From positions 1 to 64,000 of the forward strand of contig CAVPDS010000004.1 in NCBI GenBank assembly GCA_963702695.1: a DNA stretch of 64,000 nt, read 5' to 3'. This DNA comes from VAZQ01 sp963702695 (lineage in GTDB: Bacteria > Pseudomonadota > Alphaproteobacteria > Rhizobiales > Xanthobacteraceae). Positions 16,455-25,528 of the stretch are shown piece after piece. A program made the position numbers and the translations under genes. Within the stretch, counting starts at the first letter, position 1. Each line of letters starts with the position of its first letter. A model generated the notes under the pieces. The model did not search any database. It worked only from the letters and a program-made list of their open reading frames with translations, and was not told the origin of the DNA.

Positions 16455-18289
16455 TCCGGCTCGAAGTCGTCTTTGTAGTCGATCTTGAGCGCCGGGTTCT
16501 GCTGCTCCTTGCGCAGCATGCAATTGCCCACCACCAGCAGCTCGATGTCGTTGCCCATGAAGCAGCGGAAGGCGTCCTCCGGCGTGCAGACGATCGGCTC
16601 GCTGCGCACGTTGAAGCTGGTGTTCACCAGCACCGGGCAGCCGGTCTTCTGCTTGAAGCGGTCGATCAGTGCATGGAAGCGCGGGTTGGTGTCGGCATGC
16701 ACGGTCTGCACCCGCGCCGAATAATCGACATGCGTTACCGCCGGAATCTCGGATCGAGCAATGTTGAGCTTGTCGATTCCGAACAGCGCTTCTTCTTCGT
16801 TGGTCATGCGGCGGCGGCGCTCGCGGCGCACATCGGCGACGAGGAGCATGTAGGGCGAGTCGGCATCGAGCTCGAACCAGTCGGCAACGTCCTCGCGCAG
16901 CACCGCGGGCGCGAACGGCCTGAAGCTTTCGCGATACTTGATGCGCAGGTTCATCTGCTTCTGCATCGTCGGCGAGCGCGGATCGCCCAGGATCGATCGG
17001 GCGCCGAGCGCGCGCGGACCGAATTCCATGCGGCCCTGCATCCAGCCGACCGCCTCGCCCGCCGCCAGCGCGCTTGCGGCGTCCTCGATCACGCCATCGT
17101 CGGCCGCGACCGAGAATTTCGCACCGGCCTTGGCGAGTCGCTGCTCGACGTCGCCCTGCGCGAAGCCAGGTCCCAGCAGCGCGCCGTCCATCTGGTCGTG
17201 CTGACCGTCGGCGGTGCGTTCGCGGCCGAGGAACTGATGCCAGACCGCGAGCGCGGCGCCGACTGCCCCGCCCGCGTCCCCCGCCGCCGGCTGCACCCAG
17301 ATGTTGCGGAAGGCGCCGTCGCGCAGCACCTTGCCGTTGGCCACGCAGTTGAGCGCCACGCCGCCGGCGAGGCAGAGACTGTCGAGCCCGTGCTCGCGCG
17401 CGAGCGAACGCGTGAGCCGCAAGATCACCTCTTCGGTGACCGCCTGCACGGACGCCGCGACATCCATGTGGAACGGCGTGAGCAAATCGTTCTTGGGATC
17501 ACGCACGGGCTCGCCGAACAGCGCGGCAAAGCGCGCGTTGGTCATGGTGAGGCCGGTGCAGTAGTCGAAATAATCGAGGTCGAGCCGGAACGTGCCGTCG
17601 TCCTTGAGGTCGATCAGGTGATCGAGGATCACCGACTTGTATTTCGGCTGCCCGTAAGGTGCGAGCCCCATCACCTTGTACTCGCCGGAGTTCACCTTGA
17701 AGCCGGTGTAGTAGGTGAACGCGGAATAGAGCAGCCCGAGCGAATGCGGGAAGTGCAGCTCCTTGAGGAGCTGCAGCTTGTTGCCGCGCCCGACCGCGGC
17801 GGAGGTCGTGCACCACTCGCCGACGCCGTCCATCGTCAGCACCACCGCATCCTGGAACGGCGAGGCATAGAACGCACTCGCCGCATGGCTCACGTGATGC
17901 TCGGTGAACAGCAGGCGGTTCTTGCCGTCGAAATCGGGGTCGAGGTCGTGCAGGCTGCGCAGCAGCACGTCCTTCTGGAACAGCTTTTCGCGGATCCAGA
18001 CCGGGATCGCCATCGCGAAGGATTGGAAGCCGCGCGGCGCAAAGCCGAGATAGGTCTCCAGCAGGCGCTCGAATTTCAGGAACGGCTTCTCGTAGAACAC
18101 GACATAGTCGACATCCTTGAGCGCGATGCCGGCTTCGGCAAGACAATAGCCGATCGCGTGGACCGGAAAGCGCGCGTCCTGCTTCTTGCGCGTGAAGCGC
18201 TCCTCCTGCGCGGCGGCGACGATGCGGCCGTCGACCAGCAGCGCCGCGGCGCTGTCGTGATAGAAGGCCGAAATGCCGAGGATGCGCAT
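16451..18289 (-). CDS. NodU/CmcH/SxtI-type carbamoyltransferase
   Basis: 612 residues, full length. It transfers a carbamoyl group from carbamoyl phosphate via carbamoyl adenylate to a hydroxyl. The N-terminal Kae1-like domain shows GISAFYHDSAAALLVDG, EERFTRKK, TEHHVSHAASAFY (metal-binding His pair), DGVGEW and SGEYKVMGLAPYG; LCLAGGVALNCVANGK follows; the C-terminal YrdC-like domain has EFGPRALGARSILGDPR, YRESFRPFAPAVL and NTSFNVRSEPIV. It lies downstream of SxtJ and DUF5989 genes, 8 bases from the latter, and is the third member of the sxtI-J-K-like set. The acceptor is probably a cell-surface or secreted sugar or lipid rather than saxitoxin, given the absence of other toxin genes. Confidence 0.93.
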   Translation of the reverse strand: MRILGISAFYHDSAAALLVDGRIVAAAQEERFTRKKQDARFPVHAIGYCLAEAGIALKDVDYVVFYEKPFLKFERLLETYLGFAPRGFQSFAMAIPVWIREKLFQKDVLLRSLHDLDPDFDGKNRLLFTEHHVSHAASAFYASPFQDAVVLTMDGVGEWCTTSAAVGRGNKLQLLKELHFPHSLGLLYSAFTYYTGFKVNSGEYKVMGLAPYGQPKYKSVILDHLIDLKDDGTFRLDLDYFDYCTGLTMTNARFAALFGEPVRDPKNDLLTPFHMDVAASVQAVTEEVILRLTRSLAREHGLDSLCLAGGVALNCVANGKVLRDGAFRNIWVQPAAGDAGGAVGAALAVWHQFLGRERTADGQHDQMDGALLGPGFAQGDVEQRLAKAGAKFSVAADDGVIEDAASALAAGEAVGWMQGRMEFGPRALGARSILGDPRSPTMQKQMNLRIKYRESFRPFAPAVLREDVADWFELDADSPYMLLVADVRRERRRRMTNEEEALFGIDKLNIARSEIPAVTHVDYSARVQTVHADTNPRFHALIDRFKQKTGCPVLVNTSFNVRSEPIVCTPEDAFRCFMGNDIELLVVGNCMLRKEQQNPALKIDYKDDFEPD

Positions 18290-18297
18290 GCCGCGGG

Positions 18298-18450
18298 CTA
18301 GAACAGCGTGTAGATGAAAGGCGCCACCGCGGACCCCTGCGCCAGGATGATCAGGCCGCCAAAAACAAGCAGCACCAGCACGAGCGGCGCGAGCCAGTAT
18401 TTCTTGCGCACTCGTAGAAACGACCACAGCTCGGCAAGGATCGATGTCAT
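18298..18450 (-). CDS. DUF5989 small membrane protein (SxtK-like)
   Basis: 50 residues: MTSILAELWSFLRVRKKYWL followed by one strongly hydrophobic helix (LAPLVLVLLVFGGLIILAQG) and a short tail ending FIYTLF. This is the complete DUF5989 pattern, found next to SxtI/SxtJ-type genes. It lies 14 bases after the SxtJ stop and 8 bases before the carbamoyltransferase start. Its job is unknown; a membrane tether or subunit for the carbamoyltransferase is an inference from synteny. Confidence 0.88.
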   Translation of the reverse strand: MTSILAELWSFLRVRKKYWLAPLVLVLLVFGGLIILAQGSAVAPFIYTLF

Positions 18451-18464
18451 CGGCTTGGTATTCC

Positions 18465-18890
18465 TCAGAACTGGCGGGTCATCGTTTCGGTTTCCGGCGC
18501 CGCCGGTTCGCGAACGATCCAATAGCTCGACAGGTCGGAGCGCCGGCGAAGCGAGAGCACGTCCTTGCCGCGCCGGCGCATGATCCAGGCCGTCGGCGTA
18601 ACCACCAGAAAGAAGATCGCCGACATCACCAGCGGGCTCACCACCTTGTGCAGCAACCGGCCGAACATGAGCCAGGCGCGGTTGAGCGGGTGCAGCAACT
18701 TCGGCTGGGCCAACGCCACCAGCGCGAACGCGACGGCAAGCGCGAGCGCCCACCAGCGCGGCGGCGCGCCGTGAACCAGCCGCCAACCGCCGATGAGCGC
18801 AAAGACGCCGGCAAAAACGAAGCCGAAACTGCGGTCCGAGCTTTCCGGTGCGGGACCGTGCTCGATGCTCGGCTCAAGGACCGTCGCCAT
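18465..18890 (-). CDS. SxtJ-family membrane protein
   Basis: 141 residues with hydrophobic helices at about 24-40, 47-63 and 82-103 and a soluble tail containing RRGKDVLSLRRRSDLSSYWI. The SFGFVFAGVFALIGGWRL start and the LHPLNRAWLMFGRLLHKVVSP stretch are typical of SxtJ, a protein of unknown function first named in saxitoxin clusters but common in surface-polysaccharide loci. First gene of the operon; it diverges from the SGNH gene at 19023, so a shared promoter region lies in 18891-19022. ATG 18890 is preferred over the TTG one codon upstream. Confidence 0.85.
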   Translation of the reverse strand: MATVLEPSIEHGPAPESSDRSFGFVFAGVFALIGGWRLVHGAPPRWWALALAVAFALVALAQPKLLHPLNRAWLMFGRLLHKVVSPLVMSAIFFLVVTPTAWIMRRRGKDVLSLRRRSDLSSYWIVREPAAPETETMTRQF

Positions 18891-19022
18891 CAACTTCCAC
18901 CTCTCAGGCTGCAGCCTGTTCTAGCCAAAACCGGCCGCCAGGCGCAACGCTCCAACTGCGCTACCGGGAACCTGTGCTAAAAGCACCGACTGCCGCCGCT
19001 GCGGCAACAGAGGGAGTGCTTC

Positions 19023-19994
19023 TTGTCGTTCGTCAAAAGGCTGGCGTTCTGGCTCGTTCTGGCTGCGCTCATTGGCGCGCCGGTTGTTCTCGCTGAATTC
19101 TATCTGCGCACCCTCGGCCTCGGCAATCCAATCCTTTTTTACGCCAACACGTCGTACCGCTACGCCGCGCAACCGCATCAGCGGCAGGTCCGGCGCCACG
19201 GCGCAACCGTCACGATCAACTCCAAAGGATTGCGGAGCAGCAGGGATTGGAGCGATCCGGCGGACGCAAAAATCCTGTTCGTCGGCGACAGCGTGACGTG
19301 GGGTGGAACCTATATCGATGACAAGGATACGTTCGCCGAGGGCGTCTGTGAGCGCCTGGCGCACTCCACCGGCAAATCCTTCGTCTGCGGAAACAGCGGC
19401 GCCAATCAATACGGCACCGACAATATGGCGGCGCGGATCCGCTATAAGGACTTCAGCGATAAATCGGTCCTCGTCGTGACCCTGATCGCCCAGGATACCG
19501 TGCGCGGCCTGGTCGACGCCGACGGCCGCTTCCTCTTCACGCAACCGCTGCCGGCGCCGATCCGGGCGCTGTGGGAGGCGACGACCTTCGCGACCTGGAA
19601 ATTCTACCAATACCTGCAATCAGTGACCTATCGCCACGATGATGATCTTCGCGTGGCGGAGCGCAGTCTGAACAACCTGTTTTCCGCCATTCGGGAAACC
19701 GACCAGCCCGGCCGGAAGGTGTTGATCGTGCTGTCCCCGGTCAAAGCCGAGCTTGATGACCGCGAAGGTGCATTGACCAAGCACGTCCAGTCGATTCTCG
19801 CGCAGTCCGATTTCGACGTGCTTGATCTCCACGCCGCGGTGTCCCAGTCATTGACTCCCGACTTTTACTACGACGCGATCCATCTCGATGTGCGCGGCCA
19901 CCATTTCTATGCCGATCAGATCGCCCGCAGGCTCAGCCGCGCGATGAGCGATGGTCCGGCCGGCGCATCGCAAGCGCCATCCAACAGTCATTAG
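19023..19994 (+). CDS. SGNH/GDSL-type hydrolase, membrane-anchored
   Basis: 323 residues starting at TTG 19023 with gaggga 8 to 13 bases upstream. An N-terminal hydrophobic helix (residues 8-25) is a signal anchor. Block I is LFVGDSVTWGG with nucleophile Ser90; the Gly and Asn blocks are in CGNSGANQYG; the C-terminal DAIHLDVRGHHF supplies Asp and His. Members of this group act as O-acyl esterases or transferases on cell-surface glycans. Its divergent position next to the carbamoyltransferase set suggests both modify the same surface glycan, which is inference. Confidence 0.8.
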   Translation: MSFVKRLAFWLVLAALIGAPVVLAEFYLRTLGLGNPILFYANTSYRYAAQPHQRQVRRHGATVTINSKGLRSSRDWSDPADAKILFVGDSVTWGGTYIDDKDTFAEGVCERLAHSTGKSFVCGNSGANQYGTDNMAARIRYKDFSDKSVLVVTLIAQDTVRGLVDADGRFLFTQPLPAPIRALWEATTFATWKFYQYLQSVTYRHDDDLRVAERSLNNLFSAIRETDQPGRKVLIVLSPVKAELDDREGALTKHVQSILAQSDFDVLDLHAAVSQSLTPDFYYDAIHLDVRGHHFYADQIARRLSRAMSDGPAGASQAPSNSH

Positions 19995-20064
19995 AGCATG
20001 ATCCCGAAAAGTTGCGGATTGTTCGGATCGGATCACGCGACCCATCAAAGAGAAGCGGAGCAAG
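19993..20064. repeat. Dispersed palindromic repeat, copy C (truncated)
   Basis: Starts agagcatgatcccgaaaag immediately after the SGNH stop and ends after agagaagcggagcaag; the terminal palindrome is missing. Confidence 0.85.
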
Positions 20065-20093
20065 CGAATAAGTCTGTTCGTGCAGGTCGCGCA

Positions 20094-21237
20094 TCATTGG
20101 GACAGTGGCCGCGCCATTGTGGGCTTGAGCCAGTCACTTAGAGCCTCGCGCACGGCGACGGCAGCGACCTCATGGCCGTGAGCGTTCCAATGTCCATCGT
20201 TTGGATATTCGAGGGGCGCATGGTCCTTCGCGAAAGCGGCAACGAAATACGGCTCCAGGTCCACCACGGTGAAGCCTGCGGCTCGTGCGTCGGTGATGAG
20301 CTTCGCCCGCATCCTGCCGAAATAGCTGCTGTGCACCACCCTGCGATCCCAATCGAAGTAAATCTCCGGACGCGCGGCATCGACCACGATCACGATCTTT
20401 TGCGGCTCCAGGCACGCTGCCTGCGGCAGCGCCGCCAGCGCCCAGGCGATGACCCGCTCGCCCTCGTCGATGCGCGCACGATCCGCCGCCGCCGCCGTAT
20501 TGCCGACCATGCGGCCGGTCCAATCGTCGTCTGCGCGGGCCGTGGCCGGGCGGAACCAATCGACGAAATTCGATACGCCGAGGTTGCGTGCGAGATAAAG
20601 CGCGAGCGCGCTGTGGCGCGCAATCAGCTGGAGCGGTCCCGGCTTCGGCAGCGGCGCGAGCTTGTACTCGAACGAGCCGTCAGGCCGCGGATAGAGATTG
20701 AACAATCCGTCGCGGCTCCGATGCGCATAGACGCTTTCGTCGAAATCGTTGCCGACGACATTCACCACCAGCCGCTGCGGGTGATAGAGCGCACAGGCCT
20801 GCTGGGCATAAGCCACATATTGGCTCAGCGGCACCCCTGACTGGGCGAACGCATAAGCGCGTCCGCGCTGACCCAGCACCGCTTGCAGCCGGCCGGTGAG
20901 CGTCTCCGCGAATGGCACCCGCAACGCTTCGATGTAGCTGTCGCCGACGACCGCGACGAGCGGTGTCGTTGCAGTCGAAGTCGTAATCGTAATCGGCGAG
21001 GAAGCCCTGTGCGTTGGAGCGGCCGCGGATGACCTTGTAGAAGTTCCAGCCGAGCGACCAGGTGAACGGCGTGTTGGCGGCATAACGCTGGATCGGATTC
21101 TCAGCCGTCGGTGGCTCGACCGGTGGCGACCAGGCGACCGGCAGGAATCGCAGGATGACTTCCAGCAACAGCAGCGTACACGCGACGCTGGCGGCGATCG
21201 TCAAAAGATTGAGCAGGAGCGCCCGTATTCGCTGCAT
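20094..21237 (-). pseudogene. Second SGNH-type hydrolase, single frameshift
   Basis: From ATG 21237 the protein has a membrane anchor (ALLLNLLTIAASVACTLLLL) and reads to NAQGFLADYDYD, then one extra base near 20970 throws it out of frame. The correct frame resumes with TTPLVAVVGDSYIEAL (Ser nucleophile) and continues through VNVVGNDFDESVYAH and NDGHWNAHGHEVAA (Asp and His) to 20094. A gattac repeat lies just before the shift. All catalytic blocks are otherwise intact, so the lesion is recent or a sequencing error. It differs from the 19023 gene in detail but has the same architecture. Confidence 0.85.
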
Positions 21238-21368
21238 TGAGCCTGCCGAGATACTTCTTCTTGTGGCGAACTTCCCAGTCCACCTCATCTTGCGCGATTG
21301 CCGCCGGCGCGTGCATCACAAGCGAGTCGGCCGCGGCACAACAGCACTTTGACATTGAGCCCGCAAGC

Positions 21369-22535
21369 TCACTTGATCCGCTCCAGGATGCTCACGTAGT
21401 TGGCGACCGCCGTACCGCCCATGTTGAACAGGCCACCGAGCTTCGCGTCCTTCACCTGCATGTCGCTCGCGGTGTTGGTGAGCTGCATCGCCGCCAGCGC
21501 GTGCATCGAGACGCCGGTCGCCCCAATCGGGTGTCCCTTGGCCTTGAGGCCGCCGGAGGGGTTCACCGGCAGCGCACCGGTCTTCTCGGTCAGCCCCTCG
21601 GCGAGCACGCGGGCGCCCTGCCCTGCGGCCGCGAGGCCCATCGCTTCGTATTCGATGAGTTCGGCGATGGTGAAGCAGTCATGCGTCTCGACGAAGGAGA
21701 GGTCCTTGAGCGCCAGGCCGGCGCTTGCCAGCGCGCGCTGCCAAGCCTCCGTGCAGCCTTCGAATTTGAGCACGTCGCGGCGCGACATCGGCAGGAAATC
21801 CTGCACATGCTCGGCGGCGCGGAAGGCGACCGCCTTGCCGAGCCTGAGGGCCGTGCCAGTGTCCGCCAGCACCAGGGCGGCGGCGCCGTCGGAGACGAGC
21901 GAACAGTCGGTGCGTTTCAGCGGACCGGCGACGCGGGGATTCTTGTCGCTCTCGGTCCGGCAGAAGTCGTAGCCCAGGTCCTTGCGGATCTGCGCGTAGG
22001 GATTGCCGACGCCGTTCTTGTGGTTCTTGGCTGCGATCCGCGCCAGCGCCTCCGATTGATCGCCGTATTTCTGGAAATAGCGCCCGGCGATCTGGCCGAA
22101 GATCCCGGCGAAGCCGCCTTCGATGTCGGCCTCCTCGCGCACGTAGGAGGCCTTGAGCAGGTTGCGTCCGATCTCCGGCGCCGGCGTCGTGGTCATCTGC
22201 TCGACCCCCACGACCAGAACGACCCGCGCGTCGCGCGCAGCGATCGCCCGCAGGCCCTGATGGACGGCGGCGGAGCCGGTCGCGCAGGCGTTCTCGACCC
22301 GGGTCGCACGCTTGAACCGCAAGGCCGGCGACGCCTGCAGCACCAGAGCGGCGGTAAAATCCTGCGCCGAAAAGCCGGCATTGAAATGCCCGAGCATGAT
22401 CTCGTCGACATCGGCCGGAGCAATTCCGGCATCGGCGAGCGCGCCGGTCGCCACTCGCACGATGAGGCTTTCGACCGTCTCCCCCGCGAGTTTGCCAAAC
22501 GCGGTATGGGCCCATCCGACGATGCAAGCAGTCAT
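21369..22535 (-). CDS. Thiolase (acetyl-CoA acyltransferase, SCP-x-like)
   Basis: 388 residues. Thiolase fold with nucleophilic Cys84 in ENACATGSAAVHQG, the His in VETHDCFTIAE, and the C-terminal GGLKAKGHPIGATG loop and FNMGGTAVANY. The HDCFT context and absence of the second CxG cysteine place it in the SCP2-thiolase/lipid-transfer-like subgroup rather than FadA/PhaA. It probably cleaves or forms 3-oxoacyl-CoA in degradation of branched or steroid-like compounds. The gene stands alone on the minus strand, diverging from the carboxypeptidase gene. Confidence 0.88.
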   Translation of the reverse strand: MTACIVGWAHTAFGKLAGETVESLIVRVATGALADAGIAPADVDEIMLGHFNAGFSAQDFTAALVLQASPALRFKRATRVENACATGSAAVHQGLRAIAARDARVVLVVGVEQMTTTPAPEIGRNLLKASYVREEADIEGGFAGIFGQIAGRYFQKYGDQSEALARIAAKNHKNGVGNPYAQIRKDLGYDFCRTESDKNPRVAGPLKRTDCSLVSDGAAALVLADTGTALRLGKAVAFRAAEHVQDFLPMSRRDVLKFEGCTEAWQRALASAGLALKDLSFVETHDCFTIAELIEYEAMGLAAAGQGARVLAEGLTEKTGALPVNPSGGLKAKGHPIGATGVSMHALAAMQLTNTASDMQVKDAKLGGLFNMGGTAVANYVSILERIK

Positions 22536-22888
22536 GGCGGCCTCCTCATCCGGTCTCCCGGATACCTCAAACGACGTACCCGGCGAAGCGAAAAGCCTGG
22601 CTGGGGTACCTCACCCGCAAATGGGATGCGGGAGGGTCATTGTCGATTCCGGGCAACAGTCGCGGAGAATAAGTCTTGCGAGGCTCCGCTTGCGCCCCAC
22701 TTGGCGGGGGCCGCCGAAATTCGGGCGCTTTCTTTTACGATTAACGGCGAAGTGGGGGTGCAACCGTGGGGAACTGCGGGCCTTTGGCTTTGCTTTTCGC
22801 GTGTTGTTGGGGTTACATGCCGATCCTTCGCCGCTTGTGGAACCGCGTGCCTGCTGGCGTCCGACCAGACGATGGACCGCGATTTTCG

Positions 22889-24262
22889 ATGTTTTCAAGT
22901 CATTCCCCGCGCGCTCGCACTCTCGTCTTCGCCCTCGCCGCCGTCGCGGCCACGAGCCTTGGAATAGCGCGCGCCGGTGCTGAATCGCTCCTCCTCGTCG
23001 AGGTCGATTCCGGCAAGGTGCTGCACGCCGAGAACGCGGCCTATCCCTGGTATCCCGCTTCCGTCACCAAGATCATGACCACCTATGTGGTCCTGCGGGC
23101 GATCAGGGAGGGCCGAATCACCCTCGACACGCTCCTCACCGTCTCGCCCAATGCGGTAGCGCAACAGCCCGTCAAGATGGGTTTCCCGACCGGCACCACG
23201 GTCACCGTCGACAATGCCCTGAAGATGCTGCTGGTGAAATCGGCGAACGATATGGCGGTCGTGCTCGCCGAGGGGGTCGGCGGCTCGATCGAGGGCTTCG
23301 CCGACCTGATGAACGCGAATGCGCAGCGGCTCGGGATGACGCAATCGCATTTCGTCAATCCCAACGGCTTGCCGGCCGACGACCACGTGATGTCGGCGCG
23401 GGATCTCGCCATCCTGGCGCGTGCCGTGCTCCGGGAATTTCCGGAGTACGACTACCTCTGGCATCTGCCCGGCATCCGCTTGGGCAAGCGGGTGGTGCGG
23501 AACTATAATCCGCTGCTCGGGCGCTATCCCGGCACCGACGGCATGAAGACGGGATTCATCTGTGCCTCCGGCTTCAACCTGGTCGCGACCGCCACCCGCA
23601 ACAATCGGCGCCTGATCGCGGTCGTCCTGGGGGCGCCTTCATCGACCGCGCGCGCCATGAAGGCCGCGCAACTGCTGGAGCGCGGATTCTCCCAGGGGCC
23701 GCTGTCCTGGCTCACGCCCTCGCTCGGCACAGTCGACGCGCTCCAGCCGGTGAATGTCGATCCGCCGAACCTCCGCGAGGAGATGTGCGGCGGCCATCGC
23801 AGGCGCGCGGCAACCGAGGAAGACGCCGCCGATCTGACACCTCTCAATTCGTCACCTGAGTCTCCCTACGGGGTGTTCCTGTCGGCCCTGCGCCCGCCCA
23901 CCGGCAAGGCCGCCGCGCTGCTGCAGGACGTCCACCTCGGCGAGCCGGTCGTGGTGTTCACCGGGCCGCCGAAGGGCCAGCCCAAGATCGCCGCGGTCGA
24001 TGCCAAGGTCGCGAGAACCGCCCCGACCCCGACGGTCGCGGCCGCAGCCGCGATTCCCTGGCGCGGCTTGACGCCGTCTGCCGCTTCCAGCTCAGCGGCA
24101 TTGCCGGCCGCGCTTCCGGCCGACGCGGTCGAAGCCGGCGTCCCGTTACCGCGTGCGCGCCCGAGGGTCGTGGTCCAGGCTGCACCGCAGGCGCAACGGA
24201 CGGCGCTCGCACCCAAGCCGCCGCAAACCCGGCCGGCGGCCAAGCCGGACGAGAAGAAATGA
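22889..24262 (+). CDS. D-alanyl-D-alanine carboxypeptidase (penicillin-binding protein 5/6 family)
   Basis: 457 residues with a signal peptide (TLVFALAAVAATSLGIARAGA) and the three serine-peptidase S11 motifs: SVTK with catalytic Ser58, SAN at 118-120, and KTG near 219. It trims the terminal D-Ala from peptidoglycan stem peptides in the periplasm. A long Ala/Pro-rich tail follows residue ~370, ending KPDEKK, in place of the usual amphipathic anchor helix. ATG 22889 is chosen because the signal peptide starts there; an in-frame start at 22766 would add 41 unlikely residues. Its stop overlaps the next start by 4 bases (ATGA). Confidence 0.92.
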   Translation: MFSSHSPRARTLVFALAAVAATSLGIARAGAESLLLVEVDSGKVLHAENAAYPWYPASVTKIMTTYVVLRAIREGRITLDTLLTVSPNAVAQQPVKMGFPTGTTVTVDNALKMLLVKSANDMAVVLAEGVGGSIEGFADLMNANAQRLGMTQSHFVNPNGLPADDHVMSARDLAILARAVLREFPEYDYLWHLPGIRLGKRVVRNYNPLLGRYPGTDGMKTGFICASGFNLVATATRNNRRLIAVVLGAPSSTARAMKAAQLLERGFSQGPLSWLTPSLGTVDALQPVNVDPPNLREEMCGGHRRRAATEEDAADLTPLNSSPESPYGVFLSALRPPTGKAAALLQDVHLGEPVVVFTGPPKGQPKIAAVDAKVARTAPTPTVAAAAAIPWRGLTPSAASSSAALPAALPADAVEAGVPLPRARPRVVVQAAPQAQRTALAPKPPQTRPAAKPDEKK

Positions 24263-25419
24263 CCGCTCCTGGCGTCTCGCGCCCGCGAGGCCCCGCTGAA
24301 CCCATCCCCCTCACCGTGCTCACCGGCTTCCTCGGGGCCGGCAAGACATCGCTGCTCAACCGACTCGTCCGCGACCCGGCGCTGGCCGAGACTGCGGTCA
24401 TCATCAACGAGTTCGGCGAGATCGGCCTCGATCATCTCCTGGTCAAGACCATTGGGGACAACATGGTGCTGCTGCAAAGCGGGTGCCTTTGCTGCACGCT
24501 CCGCGGCGACCTGGTCGAGGCGTTGGAAAACCTGCTGCGCGATCTCGACAACGGCCGTGTCACGTTCCGCCGCGTGATTCTGGAAACGACCGGCCTCGCC
24601 GACCCGGCGCCGGTGCTGCAGACCGCCATGTCGCATCCTTACCTGCTGATGCGCTACCGGCTCGATGGCGTCGTCACCGTGGTCGATGCCGTCAACGGCG
24701 GCGCGACCCTCGATGAGCACCTGGAGTCGGTCAAGCAGGTCGCGGTCGCGGACCGGATCGTACTCGCCAAGACCGACCTCCTCGATCCGGCGTCCGGGGA
24801 AGCCGCGCGGGATCGTATCATCGAGCGTCTGCGTGCGCTCAATCCGGCGGCGGCCATCCTCGATGCAGCGGCCGGGGAAGCCACGCCGGACCGCCTGCTC
24901 GGCTGCGGCCTGTTCGATCCCGAGCGCAAAACCCCCGATGTGCGGCGCTGGCTGGCCGAGGAAGCCTACGCTCAGCCTGCCGCCAGCCACGGTCATCACC
25001 ACGGCCACGATCCCCGCCACGCGCACGACCCCAATCGCCATGACGAGCGCATTCGCGCCTTCACGCTCGCCACCGACGAGCCAATTCCGGGCGCAGCCTT
25101 CGAGATGTTCATCGACCTCGTGCGCTCCCTGCACGGGCCGAAGCTGTTGCGTCTCAAGGGGATCGTGAAGATCGCCGAAAGCCCCGGAGAGCCGCTGGTC
25201 ATCCACGGCGTCCAGCACGTGATGCACCCGGCGGTGCGGCTTGAAGGCTGGCCCGACGGCGACGAGCGCACCCGCATCGTGCTGATCACCCGCGATCTCG
25301 ACCCGGCGGTCGTCACCCGGCTGTTCGACGCCTTCCTCGGCCGCGCCGCGGCCGACCAGCCCGACCGCGCGGCGCTCCTCGACAATCCGCTGATTCCGTT
25401 CGGCGGCGCTGACCACTGA
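24259..25419 (+). CDS. COG0523 G3E GTPase / metallochaperone (CobW-like)
   Basis: 386 residues. Walker A GFLGAGKT (23-30), INEFGEIGLDH, the family-defining CXCC metal site GCLCCT (76-79), ETTGLADPAP (Walker B region), and VLAKTDLLD (NKxD equivalent). Between the GTPase and the C-terminal domain is a His/Asp-rich insert (HGHHHGHDPRHAHDP, around 245-262), which binds zinc or another divalent metal in zinc-responsive members. The start overlaps the carboxypeptidase stop, so the two are coupled; a role in supplying metal under limitation is inferred from family. No zinc-responsive operator is obvious. Confidence 0.9.
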   Translation: MTAPGVSRPRGPAEPIPLTVLTGFLGAGKTSLLNRLVRDPALAETAVIINEFGEIGLDHLLVKTIGDNMVLLQSGCLCCTLRGDLVEALENLLRDLDNGRVTFRRVILETTGLADPAPVLQTAMSHPYLLMRYRLDGVVTVVDAVNGGATLDEHLESVKQVAVADRIVLAKTDLLDPASGEAARDRIIERLRALNPAAAILDAAAGEATPDRLLGCGLFDPERKTPDVRRWLAEEAYAQPAASHGHHHGHDPRHAHDPNRHDERIRAFTLATDEPIPGAAFEMFIDLVRSLHGPKLLRLKGIVKIAESPGEPLVIHGVQHVMHPAVRLEGWPDGDERTRIVLITRDLDPAVVTRLFDAFLGRAAADQPDRAALLDNPLIPFGGADH

Positions 25420-25528
25420 CGGGACGTTTACCTGGCCCTGCTATCATGGGCGGCCGACCGATGCCCTCCTCCGCAAGCGGGTGAGAGTTGGGAGGAGGAG
25501 TCGCGCGGGCGACGCGACAGGGATCGCG

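Noticed and set aside
16673..18301. 542-residue plus-strand frame
   Set aside because: Antisense to the carbamoyltransferase, whose motifs are all conserved; no domain in the shadow.
15693..18890. Saxitoxin biosynthesis
   Set aside because: Only the I-J-K-like trio is present; no amidinotransferase, polyketide or oxygenase genes accompany it, and the trio is common in non-toxic bacteria.
23866..25416. 516-residue minus-strand frame
   Set aside because: Antisense across the carboxypeptidase tail and COG0523 gene; composition of a shadow.
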